A stretch of DNA of 64,000 bases from JAVJSD01 sp040219575 (GCA_040219575.1 JAVJSD010000097.1:103535-167534), one strand, 5' to 3'. Counted from the stretch's first letter, positions 45,386 to 54,471 are shown. Program-made: numbers and translations. Notes: generated by a model from the sequence alone, not told the origin.

Positions 45386-45777
45386 TGACTTAGCGGCGTT
45401 TGCTTGGCGTGGATTCGAGCTGCCGGCGCGATCAGCCACTTTCGTCACGCGGCGATTGCCGGTAAGACAAACGCGCGGACGCCGGTTGCCTGCCGCGCGA
45501 TCAAACGAAGTCTTGGCGGCGCACCGGGAAACTTCGTAGACCGGGAAGCTTCGTAGCGGAAGTCGTGAGACTTCCGACCGGGAAGCTTTGTAGCGGAAGT
45601 CGTGAGACTTCCGACGGCATCTGGAAACGACGGCATCTAGAAACTTCGTAGCGGAGGTCGTGAGACTTCCGACGGCATTGAAAGAGGAGGAACTCTCACG
45701 AGTTCCGCTACTAGTCGATTTTCCAAGTCGGCGTATCGCTCTCACCTTCACGTTGGACAATGCACCAGGAGGCTGCG
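45386..45777. other. Intergenic region filled by hairpin repeats
   Basis: There is no gene in these 392 bases. The 5' half is unremarkable. From 45520 onward it consists of short repeats related to GTAGCGGAAGTCGTGAGACT. An AGGAGG site at 45767-45772 serves the kinase gene at 45778. Confidence 0.6.
45554..45713. repeat. Cluster of TAGCGGAAGTC-GTGA-GACTTCCGAC hairpins
   Basis: Three direct copies lie at 45554-45578, 45591-45615 and 45649-45673 (one G/A change), each a 7-bp stem with a GTGA loop. A fourth, inverted relative at 45687-45713 reads AGGAACTCTCACGAGTTCCGC. Single copies occur at 8228 and 9846. Confidence 0.85.
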
Positions 45778-46683
45778 ATGAATCGGCCGCCGACCGTCGT
45801 GGTGGGACTCGGCGAACTGCTGTGGGATTGTTTTCCCGATCGAAAACTCCCGGGCGGCGCTCCGGCGAACGTCGCGTTTCACGCCGGACAACTCGGCCTG
45901 CGGGGCGTGATCTGCTCTCGCGTGGGCGAAGATGATCTGGGCCGCGAGATGTTGCGTTTCGTCGACGATCACGGACTGACCACCGATTTCGTCCAACTCG
46001 ACCCGCGGCATGCAACGGGCCGCGTCGACATTGTTACCGACGCCGAGGGCGAGCCGCGTTACACCTTCGCCGACGACGTGGCCTGGGATCATCTGGAGTT
46101 CGACGAGGCTTGGCGCGGCCTGGCGGGGGAGGTGGGCGCCGTCTGCTTCGGAACCCTGGCCCAGCGCAGCGAGCCTTCGCGCCAGGCGATTCATCAATTC
46201 CTGGCCGCCGCGCCCGCCCACGCGCTGAAGGTGTACGACGTCAATCTTCGCAAGCCCTGGTACGAGGCGGCGTGGATCGAACGCTCCCTGCATGCCGCCG
46301 ATGTGGTGAAGCTCAACGGCGACGAGGTGGTGTTGCTCTCGAAATTGCTCGGTCTGTCGTCCGCCGATCCGGCCGATCTGGCGGAGACGCTGCGGCGGCG
46401 GTTCAACGTGGGGCTGCTGTGCATCACGCGCGGCAAGAATGGCTGCTTGCTGATCAACGCCTTCGACTCGATCGAAGAAGAGGGCGTTCCGGTCGCCGAT
46501 GCTCATCCGGTCGGGGCGGGCGATTCGTTCACCGCGTCGCTCATCTTCGCGCAGTTGCGTAAGTGGCCGCTCGACCGCTGCGCCGCCTTCGCGAATCAAG
46601 TGGCCGCCAAGGTCGCCTCCAAGCCCGGCGCCATGCCGCAACTCAGCGACGAATTCGCGCAGCTGGTCGACCGTTTCGCGTAA
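45778..46683 (+). CDS. PfkB-family carbohydrate kinase (fructokinase-like)
   Basis: The product is 301 aa from ATG 45778 behind AGGAGG. The ribokinase fold signatures are present: GLGELLWDCFP and PGGAPANVAFHAGQLG at the N-terminus, and VGAGDSFTASLIFAQL with catalytic Asp249. VVKLNGDEV and GLLCITRGKNG complete the ATP site. It phosphorylates a free sugar, most like fructokinases. It stands alone between repeat regions, so its pathway is not clear from context. Confidence 0.92.
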   Translation: MNRPPTVVVGLGELLWDCFPDRKLPGGAPANVAFHAGQLGLRGVICSRVGEDDLGREMLRFVDDHGLTTDFVQLDPRHATGRVDIVTDAEGEPRYTFADDVAWDHLEFDEAWRGLAGEVGAVCFGTLAQRSEPSRQAIHQFLAAAPAHALKVYDVNLRKPWYEAAWIERSLHAADVVKLNGDEVVLLSKLLGLSSADPADLAETLRRRFNVGLLCITRGKNGCLLINAFDSIEEEGVPVADAHPVGAGDSFTASLIFAQLRKWPLDRCAAFANQVAAKVASKPGAMPQLSDEFAQLVDRFA

Positions 46684-46857
46684 TCTCCCTCTCCGGGCCG
46701 CCTTCCACCAAGCCGCCGGCCTCGCCGTCGTCGGCTTTTCGCTTCGGCGGAAGAAAGACAAACACGGGACCCGCGGGTAACACCGGGGTAACATGGCGTT
46801 CCTACGATGGTTGCGGTCGGATCGACCAATTCGTCACATCATCGTCGAGGGAAAGCC

Positions 46858-48315
46858 ATGAGAATCGTGAAATCGGTGCTTCTGCTGTCGGCCGTGGCGG
46901 CCGGAATCCTCCTGTCGCTGGCGTCCGCCGCGTGGGCCGAGACGCCCGCCGAGTTGCTCGAACAGGGGATCTACAAGGAAGAGACGGTCGGGAATCTGGA
47001 CGAGGCGATCGAAATCTATCGCAAGATCGTCGCCGAGGCCGAGAAGACCCGCGAGGTGGCGGCCCAGGCCCAGTTCCGTCTGGCGAAATGCCTGCTCAAA
47101 CAAGGCAAGGACGTCGCCGCCGTGGAGGCGTTCAAGACGCTCGTCAAGGATTACCCGGACCAGAAGCAACTCGTGGCCGAGGCCAAGAAGCATCTGCCCG
47201 ACGACTTGAAGCTGCTCCCCGCCCCGTGGAAGAGCGGCGAGCGGCTCACGCTCACCATGAAGCTGCCCGGCGGGCAATCCGTCGGCATTCTGGGTTTGGG
47301 GATCGACGCCGGCAAGTCGGAGGGCCGCGACGTATGGCAGGCGGCGATTCGCCGCTTTCTCCTCGGCGGCGAGAACCAAGGCGTGAGCCGCGTCGTCTTT
47401 GATCGAGAAACGAACCGACCGCTGCGCACCACCTGGAGCCACACCTTGCTGGGAACCTGCGACGCCGAATACACCGGCGACAAGTTGACGGTGCACACCA
47501 AGGGCAAACCGGGAGAGGAAGACACGACGAAATCGTTCGACATCGTCCAGCCGGTGTTCGCCAACGATCAGGTGTTCTATTCGCTCCGACAACTTCCGTT
47601 GAAGGTCGGGTACAAGGCGACGATTCCCACGAGGATCGCCTTTACGGGCGGAAACCTGGTCGATATCGGCATCGAAGTAACCGAGAAGGAGACACTGAAA
47701 ACCGCCGTCGGCGACTTCGAGTGTTTTCGCGTCGAGATGAACATCGGCCAAACCTTCTGGATCGCCGACGACGAACAGCGCCATGTCGTGCAATTCGAAG
47801 GGGGAGGGGTGATCGGTACGCTCTCGGCCATCGAAACCGCGGAGCCGCACGTCTACGAGAACGAAAGGCTCGGGCTGTCGGTCACCGCGCCCGCAGGTTG
47901 GTTTACGCTGAAGGCCGACGCGGAGGCCGAAGCCGATAAGGCGGTGGTGCATCTGATCGCTCCCGAGTTCGCCTTCGCCATGATCCAGGTGCAGGACAAG
48001 CAGTTGCTGGAGGCCGCTCAGCGCGAGTCGGCGCGGGCTTGGGCGGAAAGTAGGATCGAGAAGGCCAAGATGGCGCTTAAGGACGTCAAACCGCGAGGTG
48101 AAGGCATGCAGGAGACGACGCTGGCCGGCGTCAAGGGCGTGTCTTACAACTTTGAGTACACGAGCTACCGTAACACCGTGTTGGTCGATTCCGCGTTCGC
48201 CCTCGGACCGACGAAAGCGATTGAGTACTTCCGCCGCGCCGATGCCGAGGCGGAAGAGTCCGTGCGTGAGCAGGCCGATGCGATTCGCAAATCCATTCGT
48301 GTGAAGAAACCGTGA
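46858..48315 (+). CDS. Secreted TPR protein coupled to a two-component system
   Basis: The product is 485 aa from ATG 46858. A signal peptide (1-27, ending AAWA) is followed by TPR-like helices (ETPAELLEQGIYKEETVGNLDEAIEIYRKI, FRLAKCLLKQGKDVAAVEAFKTLVKDYPD). Residues 130-330 form a beta-rich domain (AIRRFLLGGENQGVSRVVFD, VGDFECFRVEMNIGQTFWIADDEQRHVVQFE) resembling DUF3108-like proteins. The C-terminal 150 residues resemble a separate alpha/beta domain. The GTGA overlap with the histidine kinase gene suggests it supplies or modulates the signal. That role is inference. Confidence 0.8.
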   Translation: MRIVKSVLLLSAVAAGILLSLASAAWAETPAELLEQGIYKEETVGNLDEAIEIYRKIVAEAEKTREVAAQAQFRLAKCLLKQGKDVAAVEAFKTLVKDYPDQKQLVAEAKKHLPDDLKLLPAPWKSGERLTLTMKLPGGQSVGILGLGIDAGKSEGRDVWQAAIRRFLLGGENQGVSRVVFDRETNRPLRTTWSHTLLGTCDAEYTGDKLTVHTKGKPGEEDTTKSFDIVQPVFANDQVFYSLRQLPLKVGYKATIPTRIAFTGGNLVDIGIEVTEKETLKTAVGDFECFRVEMNIGQTFWIADDEQRHVVQFEGGGVIGTLSAIETAEPHVYENERLGLSVTAPAGWFTLKADAEAEADKAVVHLIAPEFAFAMIQVQDKQLLEAAQRESARAWAESRIEKAKMALKDVKPRGEGMQETTLAGVKGVSYNFEYTSYRNTVLVDSAFALGPTKAIEYFRRADAEAEESVREQADAIRKSIRVKKP

Positions 48316-50306
48316 GACCTCGACGTTGGATCTTCGGCGCGGGCCGAGCCGGTGAGCTTCGGCCCGTGCTGTTGTTGTTGGTGGTCGTGGTCGTTCCCAC
48401 GCTGGGTGTGTTGTGGTTCGTCGGCGTGGCGATGGACAACGAGCAGCTCGCCGCGCGGCAGAAGCTGGCGGATGCGTACCGCGCGCACTTGCTGGCGATT
48501 CAGCACCGGCTCGACGATCACTGGATCGAGACAATCGCCGCCGTGGAAGCCGATGTGGATGCGATGTCCCCCAGGGCTTGCTTCGCCAAGGCGGCGCTTT
48601 CGGGCGCTGCCGACGCGATCGTCAGCTACGACGACGAGGGACGGCTGCTCTATCCGCAACCGCCGAGAACGACGCTTCTCGATGACGTCCGACGATCGCC
48701 GCGATGGCGGGAAGCGGAGCATTTGGAGCACGAAGCGAATCAACCTTCCGCCGCGGCCGCAATCTACGAGAGCATCGCACAGTCGAGCGACGAGGATTCG
48801 GTCGAGCGAGCGCGAGCCGTTCAGGCGCAGTCGCGCTGTCTGCTGAAGTCGGGGCGCACCGACGAGGCGGCGCGGTTGATTCTGCGGGAGTTCGCCGAGC
48901 AGCCGTCGGCCGATGCGATCGACATTCACGGACGACAAATCGCTCCCAATGTCGAGCTGATGGCGGTTGAACAGTTGCAGCGCGAAAACCGGCGCGACGG
49001 CGCGGTGTTCGCCGCGTTGTGGACGCGGCTAACCGACCGCCTCAACGATTACTCGGACGAGTCGCTGGCGTCGTCGCAACGGCTGTTTCTGATGAACCAG
49101 GTCGCGCGTTTGGCGTCGCCTGCGGGTGATGAATCGGCGCCGCCGACGTTGCGCGCCGAAAAGCTGGCGGCCGATTTCGTGGCGGCCCATCCACGGCCAT
49201 CGCGTAGCTCCGCGTGGATACGCAGCCAGTTGCCCGATGTGTGGCAGTACGCCTCGCCGAGCGGACGGACGGTGTTGCTGCTCGAAACCGATCACCTCCG
49301 AAAACTCTCGGAAGAACCGACGCTCGGCGGCGCGTCGCCGGCGGAGGTGCAAGTGGAGCTGGTCCCGCCGCAGGACGCCGAGCAGCCTGCCGGCTTGATG
49401 TCGGTCGCCGCCGGCAAGTCGCTGCCGGGCTGGCGGTTGTCTCTGTCGCTGGTCGACGACCAGCAATTCGACGACGCGGTGGCGCGGCGCAATACGCTGC
49501 ACGTGTGGATCGGCTCGCTGGTCGTGCTGTCGACGTCGCTGTTGGCGTTGTTCATCGCGCGGGCGTTCCGGCGGCAGATGCAGCTTGCTCGGCTCAAGAA
49601 CGACTTGGTGGGCACGGTTTCGCACGAACTGAAGACGCCGCTGGCTTCGATGCGCGTGCTCGTCGACACGCTGCTCGACGCCGAGAGGCTCGACGAGCGG
49701 CAGGCCCGCGAGTACCTGCAACTGATCGCCAAGGAGAATACGCGGCTCAGCCGCTTGATCGACAACTTCCTCACGTTCTCGCGGATGGAGCAAGGTCGGC
49801 AGGTGTTCGCCATGCAGCAGGTGCCGCCGAGCGAGATCGTGCGGCGGGCGGTCGAATCGGCCGGCGAACGATTTCGCCAGGACGATTGCCGGTTGTCGAT
49901 CGACGCCGAAGACGACCTGCCCGCCCTCCTCGGCGACAGCGACGCCTTGGTGACGGCGGTCCTGAACCTGCTCGACAACGCCTACAAATTCAGCGACCCG
50001 CCGCGCGAGATCGTGCTTCGCACCTGGAGCGAACCGGGGCGCGTCTGCCTCTCGGTGAGCGACAACGGCGTCGGCATGTCCCGGGCGGCGGCCCGACGAG
50101 TGTTCGAGCAGTTCTTCCAGGTCGATCAACGGCTGAATCGCAAGGGGCAAGGTTGCGGCCTGGGGCTCAGCATCGTGCATTACATCGTTCGCGCGCACGG
50201 GGGCGAAGTGCGCGTCGACAGTCAAGTGGGGCAAGGCGCCGTGTTCACCATGCGACTGCCGGCGCAATCGGCCCAGACTCCCACGGCCGAGGAGGCGCTG
50301 GTCTGA
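48312..50306 (+). CDS. Membrane sensor histidine kinase
   Basis: The product is 664 aa from GTG 48312. Membrane helices lie at about 19-40 and 397-417, enclosing a 350-residue periplasmic sensor domain with TPR-like helices. The H-box is VSHELKTPLASMR with His438. The N-box is LLNLLDNAYKF (Asn556), the G1 box DNGVG is at 584-588 and the G2 box GLGLS at 616-620. No HAMP domain is evident. It autophosphorylates and passes phosphate to the response regulator gene that starts at its stop (TGATG). Confidence 0.95.
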   Translation: MRPRRWIFGAGRAGELRPVLLLLVVVVVPTLGVLWFVGVAMDNEQLAARQKLADAYRAHLLAIQHRLDDHWIETIAAVEADVDAMSPRACFAKAALSGAADAIVSYDDEGRLLYPQPPRTTLLDDVRRSPRWREAEHLEHEANQPSAAAAIYESIAQSSDEDSVERARAVQAQSRCLLKSGRTDEAARLILREFAEQPSADAIDIHGRQIAPNVELMAVEQLQRENRRDGAVFAALWTRLTDRLNDYSDESLASSQRLFLMNQVARLASPAGDESAPPTLRAEKLAADFVAAHPRPSRSSAWIRSQLPDVWQYASPSGRTVLLLETDHLRKLSEEPTLGGASPAEVQVELVPPQDAEQPAGLMSVAAGKSLPGWRLSLSLVDDQQFDDAVARRNTLHVWIGSLVVLSTSLLALFIARAFRRQMQLARLKNDLVGTVSHELKTPLASMRVLVDTLLDAERLDERQAREYLQLIAKENTRLSRLIDNFLTFSRMEQGRQVFAMQQVPPSEIVRRAVESAGERFRQDDCRLSIDAEDDLPALLGDSDALVTAVLNLLDNAYKFSDPPREIVLRTWSEPGRVCLSVSDNGVGMSRAAARRVFEQFFQVDQRLNRKGQGCGLGLSIVHYIVRAHGGEVRVDSQVGQGAVFTMRLPAQSAQTPTAEEALV

Positions 50307-50992
50307 TGCGCGAGCTTTCCGTGTTGATCATCGAAGACGACCCCGCCATGGTCCGCGGCCTGAGCGACAACTTTCGCGATCACGGTTACGGCGTGCGGGT
50401 GGCGGAGGACGGCCGTCGGGGACTTGCCGAGGCGTTGTCGGAACCGGCCGATTTGATTCTGCTCGACATCATGCTGCCGCTGATCAACGGGTACGAAGTC
50501 TGCCAGGAGGTGCGGCGGCAGTCGCTCGACAGCACGATCATCATGCTCACCGCCAAAGGGCAGGAAGACGACATCGTCCGTGGACTGGAGTTGGGCGCCG
50601 ACGACTACGTCACCAAACCGTTCAGCATTCGCGAACTGCTGGCCCGGGCCAAGGCGCTGCTGCGACGCAAGCACGCTCCGCCCGCCGACGTGCATCGCTT
50701 CGGCGACTGCACGTTGGACTTGGCGGCGCACAAACTGTATCGCGAAGGCCGCGAAGTCGAGTTGACGACCAAGGAGTTCCGCCTGCTGCGGCATTTCGTC
50801 GCCCGGGCCGGTCGGGCGCTCACCCGGCGAGACATCCTCGACGCCGTGTGGGGCGACAGCGTGATCGTGACCGCCAGAAGCGTCGATCGCTGCGTGACCA
50901 CGCTGCGCGGCAAGATCGAATCCGATCCTCGGCGTCCGACCTTCATTCGCACCATCCGCGACGTCGGCTACCGCTTCGAGAGCGAATGCTAA
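50306..50992 (+). CDS. OmpR/PhoB-family response regulator
   Basis: The product is 228 aa. The receiver domain has acidic D11-D12, phosphoacceptor Asp54 in LILLDIMLP, and Lys104 in YVTKPF. The C-terminal winged helix reads VELTTKEFRLLRHFVARAGR, DILDAVWGDS and RSVDRCVTTLRGKIE, ending IRTIRDVGYRFE. It is the cognate partner of the upstream kinase, translated through a one-base overlap. The target genes are unknown; the coupled secreted protein is a likely part of the same circuit. Confidence 0.96.
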   Translation: MRELSVLIIEDDPAMVRGLSDNFRDHGYGVRVAEDGRRGLAEALSEPADLILLDIMLPLINGYEVCQEVRRQSLDSTIIMLTAKGQEDDIVRGLELGADDYVTKPFSIRELLARAKALLRRKHAPPADVHRFGDCTLDLAAHKLYREGREVELTTKEFRLLRHFVARAGRALTRRDILDAVWGDSVIVTARSVDRCVTTLRGKIESDPRRPTFIRTIRDVGYRFESEC

Positions 50993-50995
50993 CCC

Positions 50996-51025
50996 TGTAC
51001 GACGGACGTCCTCGTCCGTCGTACA
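50996..51025. terminator. 12-bp hairpin between convergent genes
   Basis: TGTACGACGGAC (50996-51007) pairs with GTCCGTCGTACA (51014-51025) around GTCCTC. It lies between the response regulator stop (50992) and the end of the minus-strand TPR gene (51030). No U-tract follows, so it may instead be one of the GACGGACGTC repeats also seen at 57504. Confidence 0.5.
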
Positions 51026-51029
51026 ACGA

Positions 51030-51359
51030 TTATTCCCCGTACTGGCCGAGTCCGGCGAGGAACTCGCTCATCTCGCCGGCGGCGTGGGCATTTCCCTGTG
51101 TGCGGGCCTGCTCGATGCCGTCACGCAGCGCGGTCCGGGCTTCTTCCACGCGCCCGATCTGCGTCAATTGCTGACCGGCCATCAGAAAGGCGGGCACGTA
51201 CGGCGGATCGTCCCGCATCAACTCACCGAGCAACTTCAAGCTCCGCTCGTGATCAGACTCCTTCTGCAACTCCATCGCCAGGCTGTAGCGAAGAAAGGTG
51301 TCGCTCGGGTCGTCGACGAGCATCGCTTCGATTTTTTCGCGTCGCGAGGAAGGCGTCAT
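51030..51359 (-). CDS. Small TPR protein
   Basis: The product is 109 aa from ATG 51359. Three TPR-like helical pairs fill it: MLVDDPSDTFLRYSLAMELQKESDHERSLKLLGELMRDDPPYVPAFLMAGQQLTQIGRVEEARTALRDGIEQ. No signal peptide or membrane segment is seen, so it is probably a cytoplasmic adaptor. No good ribosome site is visible, which makes the start less certain. It is read towards the response regulator gene. Confidence 0.75.
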   Translation of the reverse strand: MTPSSRREKIEAMLVDDPSDTFLRYSLAMELQKESDHERSLKLLGELMRDDPPYVPAFLMAGQQLTQIGRVEEARTALRDGIEQARTQGNAHAAGEMSEFLAGLGQYGE

Positions 51360-51417
51360 GGTGAGTGCTGCAGTGCGCGGGAATTGTGGTTCACTTCTTA
51401 GGATGACGGACAATCGC

Positions 51418-52026
51418 TCAGGGATAGCTGGGCGAGCGATAAGTCGCGGGCGGAGGCGCTGCGGAAGAAGGCGGCGCCGGGAAAGACATGGTCGCCGGAT
51501 ACGATGACGACGCCGTCGCCGCGGAATGACCATACGTTGGAGTGAATCCCCAGGCGGGATTGTCGGAGGCGTAGGGTGTTCCGGCAGCCGTCGACGCCTG
51601 GAATCGTTCGTGCGAGAAGATCGCTTCAACATGGCGCGACTCGACTTCCACGTCGCCCCACTCGGCGGTCAACTTCAGTTTCGGCAGCAGCGCGGTTCCC
51701 GTAATCCGGTCGCCGTTGCGAAACTCGATCAGCACCTTCGACCGTTGCGTGAACCGCAAGGCCTCGAGATGCTTCAGCGGCGCCGCGACTTCTCCCAACA
51801 GCGAATCGAGCGGAATCTCATCAATCCCTTCCAGCTTGCCGACCAGGTGCGTGCCGCCGGCGAGCATGACATGCACACGGCCGTCGCGCGGCGGCGTCGG
51901 TACGGCCATCGGCGGGGCGGGTTCGGGGAGGGCTGGAAGCAACCCTTCCTGCCCCGTGGCGAGGGGTGCGAAGAGAACCACCACCACCAGAGCGAACGTC
52001 ACCCGCGTCCTTGCCATCTGCACCAT
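51418..52026 (-). CDS. Secreted protein of unknown function with Ser/Pro-rich tail
   Basis: The product is 202 aa from ATG 52026 behind AAGGAG. The signal peptide (about 1-26) ends near ATGQE. A beta-type domain follows (VHVMLAGGTHLVGKLEGIDEIPLDSLLGEV, KVLIEFRNGDRITGTALLPKLKLTAEWG), which looks like an SH3-like or LSm-like fold in which GDRITG recurs in many planctomycete secreted proteins. The C-terminal 55 residues are Ser/Pro/Ala/Tyr-rich and probably disordered. The function is unknown. Confidence 0.7.
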   Translation of the reverse strand: MVQMARTRVTFALVVVVLFAPLATGQEGLLPALPEPAPPMAVPTPPRDGRVHVMLAGGTHLVGKLEGIDEIPLDSLLGEVAAPLKHLEALRFTQRSKVLIEFRNGDRITGTALLPKLKLTAEWGDVEVESRHVEAIFSHERFQASTAAGTPYASDNPAWGFTPTYGHSAATASSSYPATMSFPAPPSSAAPPPATYRSPSYP

Positions 52027-52353
52027 GACCGACTCCTTGAGATAGACCAAATGCCTTGCCGTGGATCCCTGCGGTCATTCTAGGGCGCAGAGCGAAGACG
52101 GCGAAAGGCGACCTTTCGACGGTCGCGGCGACGAGCAACAAGACGACATCGCTGTCGTGCCGCTGCGCCAAGATGTCGACCCTCCGCCCCCCGTGAACAT
52201 GGCCATGTGAGCACTGTTTCCGCCTGCCAGCTAACGAGTTGCGTCGTTTCGAGGATTTTCGGTACGGCGATTGCCTTGGTTTCTCGCCCATGCCCTGCGG
52301 TTGAAACTCCGCAGCGACTAGAGTTCGCAATCTACCAAGTAGGAGAAACCCAC
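52027..52353. other. Divergent intergenic region
   Basis: These 327 bases separate two divergently read secreted-protein genes. A 6-bp hairpin CTGCGG/CCGCAG lies at 52295-52314, about 40 bases before the next start. No coding sequence or consensus promoter was found. A ribosome site AGGAGA at 52341-52346 supports the start at 52354. Confidence 0.4.
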
Positions 52354-53040
52354 ATGATGATTCGATCGACCGCGTTGACGCTCGCCGTCGCCGCCATCCT
52401 GGCCAGCGCCGCTCTGACAGGTGCGACGCACGCCCAGGTGCTCGACTCCGGCATCAAAGCCGACGTGAAAGCCGACGTGAAAGCCGACGTGAACGCCGAC
52501 GTGAACAGCGACGTGAACAGCGACGTGAACGCTGATGTGAATGCTGATGTGAATGCCGACGTGAACGCCGAATCGCAGAACCGCTCGCCCCGCGAACGCT
52601 ATCGCCGCTCAGGCGGGTACTGGTGGTATCGCACCGACGACGGCGGCTGGCTGTTCTATCGCAACGGCGACTGGTATCGCCAGGACGGATCGCCCTACAC
52701 TTCGACGCGAACCGGCGCTCGGGCCAACCTCGGACTCGGCGTACTGGCCGACGACGACGCCCGCGGCGACCTGAATCTGAGTGCGAACCAACAGTCGCGC
52801 TACCGCCGTTCGGGCGGATATTGGTGGTATCGCACGGACGACGGTTGGCTCTACTATCGAAACGGTGGTTGGTACGACACCGACGGGCAGCTTCGGACCC
52901 GCGTTCGGGTTGACGGGGTTGGCGAGGCCGTCCGCGACACCGTCCGCGGAGTGTTGGGCGGCGACGAGGGCGGGTCGTCCGGAAATGGTGGGATCGTTGA
53001 CGGCGTCCGTGACACCGTCAACGGCATCCTCGATCGATAG
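52354..53040 (+). CDS. Secreted repeat protein with DV(K/N)A tract and duplicated aromatic module
   Basis: The product is 228 aa. A signal peptide (1-28, ending ATHAQ) is followed by ten four-residue units of the type ADVK, ADVN or SDVN (about residues 35-74). These are encoded by 12-base DNA repeats. Two copies of an aromatic module follow, YRRSGGYWWYRTDDG plus W-L-x-YRNG-x-WY, separated by about 50 residues. The C-terminus has VGEAVRDTVRGVLGG and VDGVRDTVNGIL. It resembles surface or matrix proteins in style; I know no family for it. AGGAGA precedes the ATG pair. Confidence 0.8.
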   Translation: MMIRSTALTLAVAAILASAALTGATHAQVLDSGIKADVKADVKADVNADVNSDVNSDVNADVNADVNADVNAESQNRSPRERYRRSGGYWWYRTDDGGWLFYRNGDWYRQDGSPYTSTRTGARANLGLGVLADDDARGDLNLSANQQSRYRRSGGYWWYRTDDGWLYYRNGGWYDTDGQLRTRVRVDGVGEAVRDTVRGVLGGDEGGSSGNGGIVDGVRDTVNGILDR

Positions 53041-53198
53041 GACGCGATCGATAGGACGCAGCGGAGCCGGAATTGACGACGTGACGCGTCAAAGGGCCGC
53101 GGTCGTCGGCGAGGAACAAAGGGCTTTGTCCATCCCGCCCAGCCACCGCGGTCTTCTTTGCATCTGGCGGTTCAACTCAACGAATCGCGATCGACCAA

Positions 53199-54236
53199 TC
53201 AAGCGGCGGATTCGATCCGTTGCTGCTCGGCGGCTTCGCGCAGTTTGGCCAGCGCCCGTTGTTCGATCTGCCGAATGCGCTCCTTGCTCAGGCCGAAATC
53301 GTCGCCGATCTGCTTGAAGGTCTCGCCCGAGTCCTTGCGTCCCAGACCGAAACGACGGCCGATGATGTCGCGCTCGCGATGCGTCAAGCAGTCGAGAATT
53401 CGGGAGACGTCGGCCTCCCGCCGTTGCTGGTCGCGCTGCTCCACGTAGGGATCGCTGCGCTGTTCGACGGCGGCGTCGAGCAACTCCTCGCGGCTGGTGC
53501 GGAAGCGATCGAGCCGCTTCATGCGATCGCCGTACGACCGGATGAAGTTCTTCTTGATCGCCCAGGTCGCGTAGGTGCTGAACTTGAAGCCGCGCGTGTA
53601 GTCGAACTTCTCGACGGCCTTCATCAGTGAGATATTGCCTTCACTGATCCGTTCGAAAAGCTCCTCCGGACTGCCGACGTGCTTCTTGGCGATCGACACC
53701 ACCAGCCGCAGGTTGGCGCGGACGAGTTGGTTCTTGACCGCCGCCGCCTGGTCGTACAGACGCTCGATTTCGCTCATGGCCCGCGCCTGGGGACGCCGCG
53801 CGTCGAGCGCCTCGCGCAAGGCGGCCGCCCGGTGCTTGAGGTAGTTGTACTGCCGGAACAGGTGCTTCTCCTGCTCCGTCGTCAACAGCGCCACCTCGTA
53901 CAGGCTGGCCAGGTAGGGCGGCAGTCCGCTGGGAGTGCGCGCTTTGCGCGGCGAATACTCGGGCTCCGGAAGCGGGGACAGAATCCGCCGCTCGGCGTCG
54001 TCGGACTCGAACTCGTCGCTGGGCATGTAGTCCAACGGCAACTCGGCGATGCGTTCATACCGCGCCCTGCGCAACAACCGCCGCGCATGGCGCTGGCTGC
54101 AGCCGAACTCTTCCGCCAACGACGCCAGCGAGGCGCCTTGGCGATATTGCTCGAGAATCTCGACGCGGGCGTCGTCCGCCTTGTCGTCGTTCGAATGTCG
54201 CTCGATCGTATGCTTTTCGTTCATGGTGTTGATCAT
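53199..54236 (-). CDS. Group-2-like sigma-70 factor with N-terminal helix-turn-helix
   Basis: The product is 345 aa. Residues 22-60 form a helix-turn-helix (ILEQYRQGASLASLAEEFGCSQRHARRLLRRARY) in place of region 1.1. Region 1.2/2 includes LVRANLRLVVSIAKKHVGS and the core-binding/-10 stretch EGNISLMKAVEKFDYTRGFKFSTYATWAIKKNFIRSYGD (198-237). Region 4 is LTHRERDIIGRRFGL, then FKQIGDDFGLSKERIRQIEQRALAKLR. Region 3 is short. It should recruit RNA polymerase to -35/-10 promoters of a specific regulon. The start is ATG 54236, with 54225 possible. Confidence 0.92.
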   Translation of the reverse strand: MINTMNEKHTIERHSNDDKADDARVEILEQYRQGASLASLAEEFGCSQRHARRLLRRARYERIAELPLDYMPSDEFESDDAERRILSPLPEPEYSPRKARTPSGLPPYLASLYEVALLTTEQEKHLFRQYNYLKHRAAALREALDARRPQARAMSEIERLYDQAAAVKNQLVRANLRLVVSIAKKHVGSPEELFERISEGNISLMKAVEKFDYTRGFKFSTYATWAIKKNFIRSYGDRMKRLDRFRTSREELLDAAVEQRSDPYVEQRDQQRREADVSRILDCLTHRERDIIGRRFGLGRKDSGETFKQIGDDFGLSKERIRQIEQRALAKLREAAEQQRIESAA

Positions 54237-54471
54237 TTCTCTCCCCTCTGTTGCGCGGAAAGCCGCCTCATGAAATTAGATGCGCGCCGCCGCGAAAAGG
54301 TTACAGGGAATGCCGCCGCCGCGGGGCGTCGCGAACGGCCGTTTCCGTCGCCTCGCCGAGCGAATAGAATCGTCACACCGGCCGGCGGCGGCGCAGACGG
54401 CTTCCAACTCGAAGAAATTCACGACTTGACGCGAAGTCTCGCGGCTTCGGTGCAAAGGAAGGGAGAATCCG

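Noticed and set aside
51821..52330. Minus-strand frame across the divergent gap at 52027-52353
   Set aside because: It is out of frame with the real secreted protein, lacks a signal and spans two promoter regions.
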